Assembly: GCA_027922465.2 (NCBI GenBank)
Contig: BQMF02000064.1
Span: 310,001 to 374,000 of the forward strand
DNA: 64,000 nt
Source of the DNA: Turritopsis dohrnii
Taxonomy: Eukaryota > Cnidaria > Hydrozoa > Anthoathecata > Oceaniidae
Direction of reading: 5' to 3'
Part shown: piece by piece, positions 11,721 to 25,089 of the stretch
Numbering within the stretch: the first letter of the stretch is position 1
Layout: each line of letters begins with the position of its first letter
Notes under the pieces: model-generated
Seen by the model: only the letters and a program-made list of their open reading frames with translations
What the model was told of the DNA's origin: nothing
The model's database searches: none
Translations under genes and position numbers: made by a program

Positions 11721-14700
11721 TCAGTAAATTAATTTCACCTTTACATTCTCCCTGTTAGCTTCTTCTTTGGATAGAAATAATTCCAGAGAAGTCTTCAAGA
11801 ACAGCAAGCTTGTTGATTGAGAGATTTTTTCAATTGAACGTAAAACCTCATGAAAAAAGTCTTCCACTTGTACATGCTGACCAGTCTGTGGAAGAAGGGA
11901 GGATATGAAATCCAAACCATACGATAGTAACAGTTCCACACTGTTTTCAGATACTTTTGCCAAACACATATCAATTATTTCTAAAATCAGCAAATCTCTC
12001 TATAGCTACAGTGAAACAGCATATATAATACTAACTTGAATCAACTTGAATTCACCCTGGGGAAAAGGGCATACTTCAGTATTGGCATGAAAAACAATCA
12101 AAGGGTTCTATGGTCTATGATAGATTCTTACTGTGAGTGAAAAAAAACAACATTGGGTTAGGATGGACAATGCCTTACCTAGTACAACATTATACTTCGA
12201 TGAATCAGACAGAGTAGTCATATCTAAGTTTTTCACCAGTTTTGGTAATAGAATACCGCAGATTTGAAAAGGGGTGCTTTTTCCATTTCTGACGCACTCA
12301 ATACATAGCTGTAGGGTCTTCTCTGCAAGCACTTCCTTTGGGATCTTCCACGGAATTGTTGATGGTTTTGAAACAAGGCCGGGGAAATATTTCAAATATT
12401 GTTTTGGAATTACCGGGATATCTGTCCGTTGGAACAACCTAGGAATCACATTTGCGTAAATGTAATTCAGATTATCACCAGTTTTAATTATTTCACACGC
12501 TAATTGCAGCAATAGGTTTAACAGCTCTTGAGTAGTAACTGTCTGGTTATCCATACAGGTTTCAACTGTCAACTTTCTTGCCTCGTGATCAGTTATCAAA
12601 TCCCCTGTTGTTTCTACTTGCTGTGAATCAATTCTTGTTCCAACAGCAGGTTCCAGCGATGTTTCATTTGAAACCACTGCAGACAGCAATTCATCTATGA
12701 TTTTCGATACAATTTCCAACCTTTCCAGTTGACAAGCAACAACCTTATGTTCCATCCTATAAAAGTTAGTTGAACTTCAATTTCTCCAGAAATCAAGAGA
12801 ACCCATACATTATCTTGAAAGACAAATGTGTTAGTTCCCTCTTCTCAATCCAGCATCCCAAATAATAAAAAATGACCTAATATTTGAGGAATTAGGGTTG
12901 ATATTTTTTTTTATCTCTGTTTAGTTTGATATTTATCATGAAGTGATAACCTAAGTTATCAAATTTCTCAAAATATTATACCCAAAGTTACGGCCTGTAA
13001 ATATTTCCTTGGAAACTCAGTAGTTTAATACTTACTTCTTTTGGTCGTGAGATTGGAAAAGTTCACTAGAACTTTTGATGTACCATAAACTGTTTGAGAA
13101 CAAGTGCTTCATATTTTTTGACCGGCAAGCCAACGATCCATATTCCAACAGTAAACAAATTGTTTCGTTGTTACCCGCACCAAAACCTGAAAGACACAGA
13201 ATACACTCTTTGCATAAGAAATGAACATTTTTGTTATAGTTTTAAGAAATAACGGCATTTTCACATGAGGTCATTTGCCATCTATGAAATTTTGATAGCT
13301 GCCAAAGTGGTATCATTCATTACTTATAAACAATCCACAGTATTTGAGTTTTCCCACTCCCACTTTTCAAAGGTTAAAAAACTCGAAAAACGGATAAAAT
13401 GTATTGCATTTTCTTCTACGACCAACGGTTCCAACGATGCCACAAATCAATATTTTAATTATGTCACAAAAGTAGTCCCCCAATTGTTTTTGCACAAATC
13501 TTTTTGTCATCCCATTGCCAATAATTGAATAAGTCACAGTTTATCATGTCATGAACAAGCGAGTTTATTTTGGCTACCTTTCGACAGCTACAGCTGTCAT
13601 CGATGGGCAAAGTTTGAAATTATTTTCCGGCTATATGTATGTCCGAGGTGACATTTATAGGATCAAAATACATAAAAATTAACCAAACAGCTATCACCAA
13701 TTAATTACTAATTATAGTAATTAATTTTATCTCCGTAAATTCAAGACGTAGATGTACGTTCTAAATGTTCGCAATCATCATGGCCAAATGTTGACTCAAA
13801 ATAACATCATATATCCCTATTAGTTTGTGAAATATTTATCCCAAAATATTGCGTTTATTAGTACGCAATGCAATGATTCTACATTTTGGCCAATTAAAAA
13901 TTTTGATAATGATTTGATAATGATTTTTTAAATTTAGGGTGTTACAGATAAACAGGAAAAGACTTGATTATCAGTAGATAGACTAGTACCCTTGGTAAAA
14001 ACGTTTTACTCAAAACTGGAGCAGAACTAAAAAATAAGTAGTAGCAGCTACATTTTCCTTCCCTCTTTATGTTTTTACACGCTCCTAAGAACTTAGCCAT
14101 AAAATTCAATAAAAAACAGTCACTCTCTTAAATAAAAATGGGATGCAAGTAACAGAAAACCTCAACAAACCAAGTGACAGCAAGTTTGGTAAGGTGACAC
14201 CAAACAAAGTTGCCTTTGGAATTTCCATTTCGAAACCAGATGTCACAAACTCAAGCAAACCAGTAAGAATATCAACAGATTGCATTTTGCTTCTATCTAC
14301 AAAATAGAAGAAGAGAAACAAATCTGAAGAAACATCTGTTAACCTTCTAGTAAGAACCACAAAACATGGAGGCAAGGTATTGTTACTTCAGAGGAACAAC
14401 AATTTCCAATATTTCTCAGCTCATAGACTTGCTTATACACATATATACACTGCAGCAAAATAACAAACTGCAGGGAAGTATGGAGAATTGTCCATTTGAA
14501 AACTCAAAGAATAGAAACAAGTTAAATTATAAAGCTTTGGAATAGAAGATTTCCTAAAAATTAAAAAACCTTATAAAAAAACATGTCATTCAAAATAAAC
14601 TCACCATTAAAGGAATACTCAAGAAATATAAGCAGCATTTCTTTCAAGTTCAGTTCATTTATTTTCTTGGCAATATCATCATTACTGCAATCTGTGAGAG

Positions 14701-16398
14701 TCACCACAACAAGTCTTAGCAAGCTGATAGGAACTTCAGAATCCTCCAAAATGAGCTTTTGGCAATTTCGTAGAAATGCCAAAATATCTACAAATACTTT
14801 TTTCACAACTGCAAAGATTGGTTGGTCGGAGGCATCAGAACATTGGCTGGTGTTGTCCACATTCTCGTTTAACTCTTCAGATATGTGCTGTTGATTTAAA
14901 GGAAGATCATAATCATCTTCAGTCAGATGAGAGATAACAATTTCCACTAGCAACAGAAACTGGTTCGCTGATAACTGGAAATCGATAGAAGTTTCTTTAA
15001 GCAAGAAGAGGATTTCTTCAATCTTGAATTCCAACCAAACTTGTTCTACATGGTTATAGCCATGATGTTCAACCATCAAAGTTAACAAGAATACACGATG
15101 TCCTTCTAGTATTGTAGTCAGTGATCTTATCTTCTCGCTGCTGTCAACGTTTAGGATTGCATCCACACTCAGATGTGTGATTCGACTTTGACTAGGATTA
15201 ACAAATCCACGATAATTACTCTCAATATACTAACAATCAAAATAATAATGTACTTTGATCTATAATAGTCAGGACTATAATCGTAAGAAGGTTAAGAAGA
15301 AACTTATTTAAAAACAAAAGCCAATCCTCTCCAGGCGTAATTTTCCCCCTACTGGAAAACTGGCTTAAGGATGACAACAAATTGGAGAAAACAAAGAAAG
15401 ACAACTTACAATAAATTCAAAACATCTTCAGCTTTTTCATCGTTTCGCAGTGATTCTGTCAAGCAGGAATTGAACCAAAAACGAAATCTACAAGCAGTTG
15501 GTTATGAATGAATGTGAATGACACAACATCTAGTTTACAAAATGTTTCGGTGCACAGATGTTGAAGTTATGTAACTAAGACGAAGATTTTACCGAAAGTC
15601 TTCTTCATAAACATCAGCCATTTTTATCAGTAGTGACCTCACTTTCTATACAGAAAAGAAAAGGATGGCAAAAAGAATAATTCCACAAACTTCATACAGA
15701 CGTTTCAACATTTTACCGTGTTTACTGTAGGTGAATAACTGCACATCCAAGAAATCAGCCAGTAAAAAATCCGAGGTTTTCTCAAGATCTTGTCTCGTAT
15801 GTTTTCCATGCAAATCCCTATGTTACTGATCTATAACAAAAAAACTATTTGAGAAATCTATTTTCACATTTGAACATGGGACAAAAAGTTGGCAGTTCTA
15901 ACAACAACACAAGTATGATAATGAAGATCGGAAAGTAAAAGCATAACAGGAGTGAATACTAATGTTAGAATAAACACGAATCTGTATCAACACATTGATA
16001 AAATGCTCAGTACTTTCTGAAATGCTTGATCATTCTTTATTATAGCATCACAACCAAGAAAAACAATTTCTATCGGATTCAACTTAAACCAGTCACTGAA
16101 ATAACAATACAAAACACAGTTATAAATCTTAAACGAAACATATTGAATTTGAATGCCATTGTTGACAGTTAACCAAGAGCATTTTTTGAACATTATAACT
16201 TTTCTTTTACCTGCTGGTACTAGTTCTTGAATCTTTATGTCTTAATTCTTCAAGTGACCAGACAAAATCAAGCCACTTCAAGGGAACATCAACCTAAGTT
16301 TAAAACAATTATTGTAAATGCTTTGAACAAGATTTTTGATTGAATAAATGAACTATTGCGTTTTATCAAAATGTCATTACCTTGACATCTTCCTCCAT
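11721..16398 (-). CDS. Unrecognised alpha-helical protein, many exons
   Basis: Exons supported by phase and splice signals include 16398-16381 (an 18-base start exon, MEEDVK), 16293-16211, 16095-16014, one near 15830-15718, ones near 15640-15590 and 15480-15412, 15191-14605 (the largest), about 14298-14168, about 13188-13035, 12755-12180 and about 11984-11721 with the stop. The protein is leucine/isoleucine-rich and helical throughout, with repeated patterns such as LLLQLACEIIKTGDNLNY and ALEL/FLSK-type amphipathic helices, as seen in HEAT or armadillo solenoids. No catalytic motif, signal peptide or membrane segment is visible. Acidic, serine/glutamine-rich linkers lie near residues encoded at 14880-14800 and 12650-12560. 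The exact borders of the exons around 15.8, 14.2 and 12.2 kb are uncertain. Family not recognised. Confidence 0.6.
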
Positions 16399-17377
16399 TT
16401 CAAATTACTTTCAACAAACAGCATAACAAGCCATTCTTATAGTTTTTAGGGATTTTTTTATCTCCTAAGAGCTCACAAAAGTAAAGCCCTTATCACAATG
16501 GCAAGAATGACAAGAAATTCGAAAATTATACAAAAAACCTTATTCTGTTTAAAAGAATTTAAATATCAATTTGCCACCAAAGTCACTTCAAGAGTCGTTC
16601 ATTGAGACACTTAATTTGAATGTTCTTATACATTAGGTTGTTCTTGCAACAACTGAATCTCATAACAGATCAAAAAACAAAGGCATGAAATATTTTGGAC
16701 TAGATGGATTTTCAAAGCATAAATTTTTATTTCAATTACAGTTATTTCATAACCTCTAGCAATCAATCTCTAGATGTGACAACACAACATTTAAAAATAG
16801 GTCTGAAATATATGCTAGCCGATTCTTGGGAAGTTAAGCAGGAAAAACACAAAATAATAAGAACAAACAAAATCAAATCAAATTTTGTCATCAATTTTAA
16901 TCGTTGGTGTTCGTAACATACAGAAAAACAAAAATTAAACGTGAATATATATTCATTCATCAATAGTGATATCCTTTTATAAAAATGAAGAATCAGGAAA
17001 TAATATAAGAACATAATTTGGGAAGGCATAGCTTTGCAACACAGGTTCAAGGATCAAGGAAAGACATTACCAATCAAATATCATGAAATACTCGACAAAA
17101 TGTCTAGAAAAACTACTAGTTACTTGAAAAAATTATATATTTTGGTAAAATGAATGCTTGAAAAAAATTGACGAGTAAAATAGATGTAGGATTTCAACAA
17201 GGAAATGTACTGGATTACAACTTAAGTATGTGATTATAAAGAAACTTATCAAATTTTGATTTTGTCAAAATAAAGCACTTCTGTTAAATTGGTTGAATTC
17301 CATTAAAAGCAAAACTTTACAGCCTTGTCACAAACTTCATTTGGCATTAAAAAAAATAAATTAATTCATAACATAAT
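16399..17377. other. Intergenic between two minus-strand genes
   Basis: AT-rich, no exon recognised. It holds the 3' flank of the Ac45-type gene and the 5' flank of the helical-protein gene starting at 16398. Confidence 0.5.
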
Positions 17378-20300
17378 CTACTCTTGTGTTGGAACTGAAA
17401 TGGTCTGTCCCTTTGGATCATCAAAGCGATCTTGTGTTTGAATAGCCATCATCATCGAGATACCAACAAGCAATCCCAACGCAATTATAATACTAACGAA
17501 TATACCAGTCAAGATTTCCAATGTGAAAAAACCAACGCAACTATATGCATTGTCGAACTTGTTATTCTGTATGTTCGGTTGCAGCTGAAAGGGAAAACAA
17601 AAATTGATTTAAAATCATGATTTTGTCTAAATCAAAAGAAAGCCAGAAAGATTAATTTATGCATGCCAATTCATATGTTATTCAACACTTCTTAAAGTTG
17701 TGAGACTTTATGATGATTCAATTACACTGTGCACTGTAAGGGCGACCTCAAAAGGAGATTAATGAGTCATGTCCAGTAATATGAAAAGAGAAAAGAAAAC
17801 TTAAAAAAAAGAAAGAAATAAAGAAAACTTGTTCACATTCGAAGAAAAAAGGATTTTCATTAAAAGAATTAGCTTTAAGAATTAGAATTAAGCTTTTTTA
17901 CATGCGATACTCACATACAGGTTGTTATTACACATTTCAATTACCTGCATTCCACTAAAAGACAGTTCATATCGAGAGTCATTGTTGCCTTGACGGAAAG
18001 TCATACTACCACAAGAATAGGACATATTTAGTGGTGCACTTATTGTATTTTCCAGGGTGGAGCCAACTTGAGATGAACTGTTAGAGTCGCAAGGATAATT
18101 AAGGTCGATTTTCGCCTTATTGTTGAGTGATACTTTGACAGAAAGTTGTTTACAATGCCATTCATCCTCATCTGTGATCATTTCAATTCTAAACAAAATA
18201 TTATCAGATACGTTATGAGAACAGCTACCTTATTTAAATCAAAACACCACAAAAATATATAATCCTTACAACAAACTGAAGAATGTGACGTTTCCTGCAG
18301 GCTTTTTTCTCTGGAGGCAAATACTAAAAAGCAAATAGTTTAATAGTGAAATACAGATCTGTCCTTCCAGATTTTAAAACTCCACAATGTTACTCATCAA
18401 TCTAAGTCCATAAACGTTTTTGCTAAAATAGAAGAAGCAGGAAGCTGGTGATGTCCCATGCTGTGTTATCTTATTAATATCAAGGTCATATTGGCCACTA
18501 TGGTAGCATTGATTATACGATTCGTTGATTCAGTAATCAAAAGTTGCCAGAATAGCTAACAGTACATTGATACACTAAAAAATTCCATTGTGTATAAATA
18601 TTAACTAAATCTATTTCATTGTGTCTGAGTATTGGGCAGTTTCTTTGGTTTTTCATTCTTGCCTTTGTCTTATTCTTATGTCTTGCTCTTTCATTTTCAT
18701 TTCAAAGAACATTAATCTAGTTTATTGAGTCAAAAATTTAAATTTAGAAGCATTTTTTCCAAAAAACGAGTTTTGTGTTCTACTCAACATTTTTCAAATA
18801 AATATCTTTTTTATAAACGTGATCTTTTTCAAAGATTCAATAAACGTTGCTGATCTTTATTCATATTTTTCTTTCAATCATGCGTCATTCCCTAATTTCT
18901 ATTCAGATATTATGTGAACACGTTTGATCTTTGAAAAAACTAAATTGTTGAGACAGACCATGCGTAAATATAGTGTAAGGATGTTAACAATGATTAAATA
19001 ATGATTGTGAAGATCTATTGCTTTTAAAGAAAAAGTAAGGCAACCTTTTGTTAGCAATATGACGAGGATCACGTACATATAAATTTCACAAGGAATGGAT
19101 GAGGATGAGGGTACTTGGAGCTGGAATAGTGTGTGAAGTCAAATTCGTTCGATAATTTTTTTCTTGTTTGAAATTTATTTTTTACTAAAATTAATGTGAC
19201 CGATCGATAGAGAATTTATTTAGCTTTCACAAAATGTATACTCTTATATATAGGGGAAAAAATGAAAGTAACTGAGATATTTCATAAAAACCGAACAAGT
19301 GTTTAGAGGTTACAGACTTCCTTAAAAATGTTTGGATGATACACAACAGACATAAAATACTACTAGACAAAAATAGACATGCCAACTGTCCTGATTTCAG
19401 CGGGAGACTCCCGATTATGAACGTTAAAAAAACCTTCTGCACGATTATGGAAATATCCAACTTTTCTCCCGATTTTTGACACCTTGAACTGTGAAACTAT
19501 TTTAGGCTATCAGTTCTTTTTCATTACACTTTTCTTGTTGATTGTTGTCACCTAATTTTACTTTGTGTTAAGTTAATGTGCGGGTCTGCTATGTTCAGAC
19601 CACCCTGCTCTGCCTCTGATATCATGTGGAGCCCACATCACAACAAAGCTGTGCATAGCCGTAAAAACCACAAATGAAATCTCCCTCTTTCACTTTTCAA
19701 AATGTTGGCATCTGTGCAAAAAGACACTTTTTTATTTTAACAGGGGATTTTGAAAACTCGATAGCCTAACAATCAATCTGCATCTTTAATTAAATGTTAG
19801 ATGAAGAAAAAGTTGGTGATGTCTACAGACCGTCTTGTACTGTGTTATTTATTTTTTTTTATTTTTATTTATTTATTTACGAATGTTTACCCAGGATAGC
19901 CTCTTCAGTTCCTTAAGGTACTGTTATCAATGAGGGTCCTGCGAAGGAGGTCCTAGAGCATTTAAAGCCCCCATTTGGGCTACGGAAGCTGTAATGACAG
20001 GAACCACACAACTAGACAACCACCCTAGACATCATTCCTACTCTCTTGCTGAGTGCTAAGCAGAGAGGATTGATTCACACTGTTATAGTCGCTGGCATGA
20101 CTCGGTCGGGGATTGAACCCACGACCTCCCGAACAGGAAGCGAGCACTCTACCACAAGGCTACCAGTCGGTTGTGCTATCACCACGAAAGGCAATAAAAT
20201 TTGACAGTTTATTTGGTATATATCAAGTTATTTATTAAGATACAATTTCCACCAAACATTGACACCTTTAACCACATCACTTACCTGGACAATTTATCTT

Positions 20301-20499
20301 TTCCGCAAGAACCTTTTGGATCCCATGAAGAATCGTTACTAATAAGTTCAGTGCCATCAAATTTCATTCCTTTCAAAAACAAGAAAACCTTTCCACTGTT
20401 ATTGAAAAAGTTAACCCCATCTTTTATATCGACACCATAGCACACAGGGAGTAATAGCACTAGAATAGCTGAAATTGTTGACAAGTTTGCAGTCGCCAT
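17378..20499 (-). CDS. ATP6AP1: V-ATPase accessory subunit S1 (Ac45) homolog, short form
   Basis: Four exons join in phase: 20499-20285, 18323-18270, 18188-17945 and 17584-17378, giving 239 residues. Residues 1-22 are a signal peptide. The luminal part has paired cysteines (IACK-type, WHCKQ, NYPCDS, MSYSCG) and several N-x-S/T sites, as in the LAMP-like luminal domain of Ac45. A single membrane helix (about residues 192-213) is followed by the cytosolic tail MMMAIQTQDRFDDPKGQTIS, which closely matches the conserved DRFDD-KGPTIS tail of animal ATP6AP1. That tail is the basis for the call. Known role of the family: assembly and sorting of the V-type proton pump. The protein is about half the usual length of ~450-470 residues, lacking the N-terminal region that is removed by processing in vertebrates, so it starts directly at the membrane-proximal domain. 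It could be a dedicated short paralog (ATP6AP1L-like). Exon 1 is separated from exon 2 by a 2 kb intron carrying a SINE. Confidence 0.85.
19845..20178 (-). repeat. tRNA-derived SINE with A/T-rich tail
   Basis: On the minus strand the 5' head reads like a tRNA: box A-like TGGTAGAGTGCTC (about 20153-20141) and box B GGGTTCAATCCC (20120-20109), at normal tRNA spacing. The body contains AATCAATCCTCTCTGCTTAG and CTAGGGTGGTTGTCTAG, and an AAATAAATAAATAAAAA-type tail ends near 19845. The same body words recur at 30740-31230, showing a dispersed family. It lies in intron 1 of the Ac45-type gene, in the same orientation as the gene. Confidence 0.85.
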
Positions 20500-22332
20500 C
20501 TTGAATAGTGTGTGACTTGAGAACCTCCGATGAGATTTAACCCTGGTTTACACCTTCGAAAAATCAGTGTTTGCTCTTTCGAAATCGCGCACTATCAATA
20601 TTTCCTTCAAACTATTTAGCTTTCTTTATACTAATTTAATTATACTTTTGTGTTGAGAAATCACAAAAAAAAACCAGACCAAGGAGCCCGCGAGGAGGAT
20701 AATTCGGGAAAGTACTACATAATAATATTACATATTTGGTTCTATATTACGGCGAATAAGGGACAGAAAAAAAAACAGTCCGACTTTTTAAAAGGTTTTG
20801 CTTAATCATATGTTCTCGTAGAAGAAATGTCATGAAAAATCAGCAGAATCCTGCATAGCCACCAAAGTTTTTCCCCGTAAAATGGTTACGGATTTTCTAA
20901 TTCCTTTTTCTCTTCCTTGATGTCATTTAATGTAGACATTTGCACCTACTTATACAGCCGAAGCTCTCTATTTACAACGGACAGTTTTCTAGGAAACTGT
21001 CGAATAGCGGTCAAACTTTTAGGAGTTCCACATAGCGGACACAATTCTTCGAAGGAACGACGTGACGTCACCATCATCCATATACCAAAAAAGGCAAGAA
21101 GTCCTAGGAAACGAGGTTGGTAAAATTTCATTCAGAACCGATTGTACGTTGATTGAAAATAATTATTTACATAAACGTATCACTTAACATGCGTATATTT
21201 TATCGATTTTTTAAAGTATTCCTTTACTCTACCCATAAAATCAACTACTACAAATAAGTACTCGAAATTCATTTACTTACCAGTATATATACTGTGTATA
21301 TTGAAAGCTTATCCCATATGTCGTAAGGCTTTTTTAAAAAATGATTTGTGTCTATGGTTCCAAACCCTCTTAAGTAATCGATTCCTCGTTTTAGCAGAAA
21401 CCATAGGTTTTCAGGTTAGAACAGCTGTTTAGACGTATTCCATTTTGCATAAAATTTGAACATTCGAAGATTCAAACACCAAAAAATTCGATTTCCGGTG
21501 TATAATGCTACTAAACCGAAATTGTTGGATTAATGCGTTAATGCAGAATGCTTTCAAAACTTTAAACCGGGGATTTCGGAATAATTACAAGATTAGGTTA
21601 AGCTAAGAATATTTCTACATTTACATGATTTATTTCATTTTTTCCAATAATCCCAATTCTGCAAATTTGTTACAAAAATATTCTGTTCCAGTGTAACAAG
21701 ATGCGGTCAAGATGCATTATGTGCATACATAGCTGAAAGTCTCTTAATTTTCGTTTCAAAGAACATGGCCAGACGAACAAAAGATACTAAATCATCCTGT
21801 ATTTTTCATCTTTCATGTTTGGAACTTTTCAACTTTTCAAGTTGTACCCAAGATTCAAGAACTCTTATGGTTTAGTTCCCACTGCCCATAAAAGTTCATC
21901 GCATTCTTTATGAACAAAACCAAAAACGTCATCGCATAAGTCGTTCACAAACAGTTTGCCGCATGTCGTTCTGTTAACTATGTTTTACGACCAACACATT
22001 TCACTGTGTCAACAACATTATAACATCTCTATTGAACGATTGGAATGAGCTGAACACATTCTCCAAGTCAAACTATTATGAGTTTTAAGATTATACATCG
22101 AAGGATAGTACGAAACTTGGTGAATTACGAGGAATGAGTTTTCGGAGGTTCAGACAAGTCAGAAAAGCAATGAGTGGTTTTTCGAAATTAAACAGGACTG
22201 CATGCAGTCGTTCTCCTGTTTGAAAACAAACAAAATCTAATTAAAGAAATACCAAAAAAAATACAAAACTGAAAATTCCGTAAGAAAACAAAAATGTCTG
22301 CACACAAAAACAAGAAAAAAAGAACACGATTT
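20500..22332. other. Intergenic; duplicated flank of the lipase tandem copy
   Basis: No gene recognised. Bases about 21540-21735 match about 24170-24340 (for example AATATTCTGTTCCAGTGTAA in both), so the tandem duplication of the lipase includes roughly 0.8 kb of downstream DNA. A palindromic TGACGTCA lies near 21061-21070. Confidence 0.6.
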
Positions 22333-23800
22333 TCAACGATTTTCTCGCGATGTTTCCGCACTAATCCAAATATTCAACTGTTCGGCAAACTCCTTCATGT
22401 GGGATAATAAAGTCAAATGGCTGCAATCAGGAAATATTTTCGCTTTAGCGGAAGGGAAATGTTGTAGCAGTAAATCAACATTCTCAACAGGACAAATCTA
22501 AAAGCAATTTAGTATTTATTTCATTGCATGAGCAGTATGACTGTATCAGGAGGATTCTTGAAAACAGCAGAGAAAAAAAAAGAAAACATCTGATACTTGG
22601 AAGAAATAAACTATTTCTTATTCACTTACCTTGTCAAGTTTACCCCATATGATGAACATTGGTATATGTTTTATCGCATTGATTACTTTTGGTGAGATGA
22701 AAACTTTCTTCGGCATACCATCTGAGACTGAAAGCAAAACAGGAGTTTTTATACAATCTTGTTTTCGTAAAAAGGTTAGCAAAATAAGGTTTAAGGTTCA
22801 GGTAGAGACAGGTATCTTCTCATACACCCTAAGTCTCACTATAACCCATGAGCTTTAATAAAGACTGCTACTAAGAGACAAACAACGATTAGGTGTATTA
22901 GTGGGAGCATTGGTAACCCAAAACATCTTATTAGGCTCAAATAAGATGACAGGAGAGTCAGACCAGACAGACAAAAAGAAACAATACGGTGTCAAGAGAT
23001 CAATCATTCTGTTCATTCAATTTTCAACTTACCATGTTTAATTGAAGCAGCTATGCGATTCGTTTGGTATCTCATGCCAGTTAACAGCCATTCAGGAAAT
23101 GGTGGAACAGTTCCGCAACTAGAGTATTCCAAAATCATTTTAAGCTGTTCATTACTTTCAATATTGACTGGCTTACTGGGTCCATCTTGAGATGGTAGAA
23201 CAATCTTAAAAGCAGCTGCACTCACTAAGCAGAAATACCTATATCTTCTGGATGTGCTGCTGCATATGATGCAGAAAATCCTCCTCCACATGAATAACCA
23301 ACTAAATGGAATCTACGATCTTTATTGACAAGCCCACATCGCTCACAGAACTAAAACATTTACAAAAACATTAAAAAACAATAAAAGAAATATTGAGTTA
23401 AATATGACATTATATATCATTGACCACAAGCTTCACATGTCAAAACCAAAGAAACATTAGCAATGTCTCCAAAAGTAGGATGTAGTACGACATCAACTCA
23501 TGTTACTACGTCTTTTAATTGAAGCTCTTTTTGACAATTAGCAATGGTTTTTAAAATAACTAACAATTTTTATGGCATGTATTTATCAATTTTCATCATT
23601 TACTTGTACAAAGTAAAAACAAACCATTTTAATAAATTGAACCATCTCATCCAATCCTACAGTATGGTCATAAGCAGATGAATAGCCATGATTGGGTAAA
23701 TCAAGAGCTATTAAATGATACGACGAATCAAAATGTGAACAAATTGACGCAAAATCAACAGCAGATCCATTAAACCCGTGAAGAAACAAAATGGATTTCG
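22333..23800 (-). pseudogene. Truncated tandem copy of the ABHD6-like lipase gene
   Basis: Carries counterparts of the last five exons of the gene at 25090-27134, in the same order and strand, with the nucleophile elbow GYSCGG (23300 region) and the final DCSHLTLLSHMKEF block. Similarity stops abruptly near 23798, inside the equivalent of exon 2, so the membrane-anchor exon, the start codon and the promoter are missing. Where the intact gene has an intron and the words ASITLLGAAAF, this copy has lost most of the intron and the exon start; read through, the codons after PEDI run GISA and then TAG. The remaining 14-base GT...AG piece is too short to be an intron. Exon sequences are otherwise little changed, so the event is probably recent. 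Transcription from a new upstream exon cannot be excluded. Confidence 0.75.
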
Positions 23801-24614
23801 TAAGAGTACGGTGTTTGGTGATCTCAGAGAGAAGACACTATCCCGAATGAACTAGTGCTTTCCAACTGGTTTGCCATTGACATGGGTATGTAGTTAAGTG
23901 ATTTACATTACTCAGGCCGCAATTGACCAAAACAATTATCTCCTTTATACTGAATACAATTACCACAATGCCATGCTATGTTTAGGATTACTTTGGACAG
24001 TGTTCAAAATAGCTATGAGAATATTAGTTTTGTTTGTAAAACACTTTTATTATTCCATGAGGCATTTTACATGAAGTTATTTGCATTGCATTGTTGTAAT
24101 TGGATTATCTATTAAGGAGATAATAACATTTTTGGAACAGCGAATTCTGGAAGAAAATTGATTACATCTACTACTGCTTTCAAAACTTTAATTCAGGGAA
24201 TTCAGAGGATGGTTATTTTTACATTTGCGTAATTTAGATGTATATTACATTTTCATTTTTTCCACTAATCCCAATTCTATAAATTTGTTGCAAAAATATT
24301 CTGTTCCAGTGTAACAAGATGCGGTCAAGGTGTCTGCATAACTGAAAGAACATGGCGAGACAGAAGTACCAAAGTATTGGTGGAAAGCTAGCAGTGATCA
24401 CATCTTGTTAGACAACAAGCGGATAGTAATTACATCATAACATTAAACCTGCCATCCACTTGTTCATATCATCTTACTATATTGCAGAACATTATAGAAC
24501 ATTATATTTCCTTGAGCAAACATTTAACGGCTGCACAAAAACCTAAACAATACGGGCATAAATCTCAAGGCTTTTGAGATCAATGAAACAAAAAGTTCTG
24601 TATACGACATATGA

Positions 24615-24615
<1 letters not shown>

Positions 24616-24651
<36 letters not shown>
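24616..24651. repeat. Uninterrupted A run of about 36 bases
   Basis: A homopolymer between the two lipase copies, preceded by ACATATGACA. It may be the tail of a retroposed sequence or a simple repeat; no retroposed body was identified upstream. Confidence 0.8.
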
Positions 24652-24654
<3 letters not shown>

Positions 24655-25089
24655 GAAATCATATTAAAAAATCAAGCTTAGAATGAACAAAAGATAACAA
24701 AAAATAAATAATCCTGTATTTTTTGTTATTTCATGCTTAGTACTTTTCAAACAGTAACCACAATTGAAGAGTCAAAATTGCTTTGTTCTCACTGTGCAAT
24801 GAAAGCTAATCACATTATTTATGAAAAAGATCTAAAACACCATTATCAAACCCATTCACTTTATTTCATTGCTTGTGGATCCATTCGTTAAGTTTCTTTT
24901 TACCATCACATTGCACTGTGGGAACGAAGGATATAAGCTCAAACATATGCCTACGAAACATATAAAAACATATAAAAAATAAGTAAAATTCAGTAAGAAA
25001 AATAAATGTGGAACAAAAGTCTTTAGTCCTTCAGCCAAATTGCTTACACATTAAAACAAGAAAAAAAGAAAACAAAAAAAGAAATAATA

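Noticed and set aside
20101..20175. Possible functional tRNA gene on the minus strand
   Set aside because: Boxes A and B are present, but the sequence continues into a repeat body found elsewhere and ends in an A-rich tail, so it is a SINE head.
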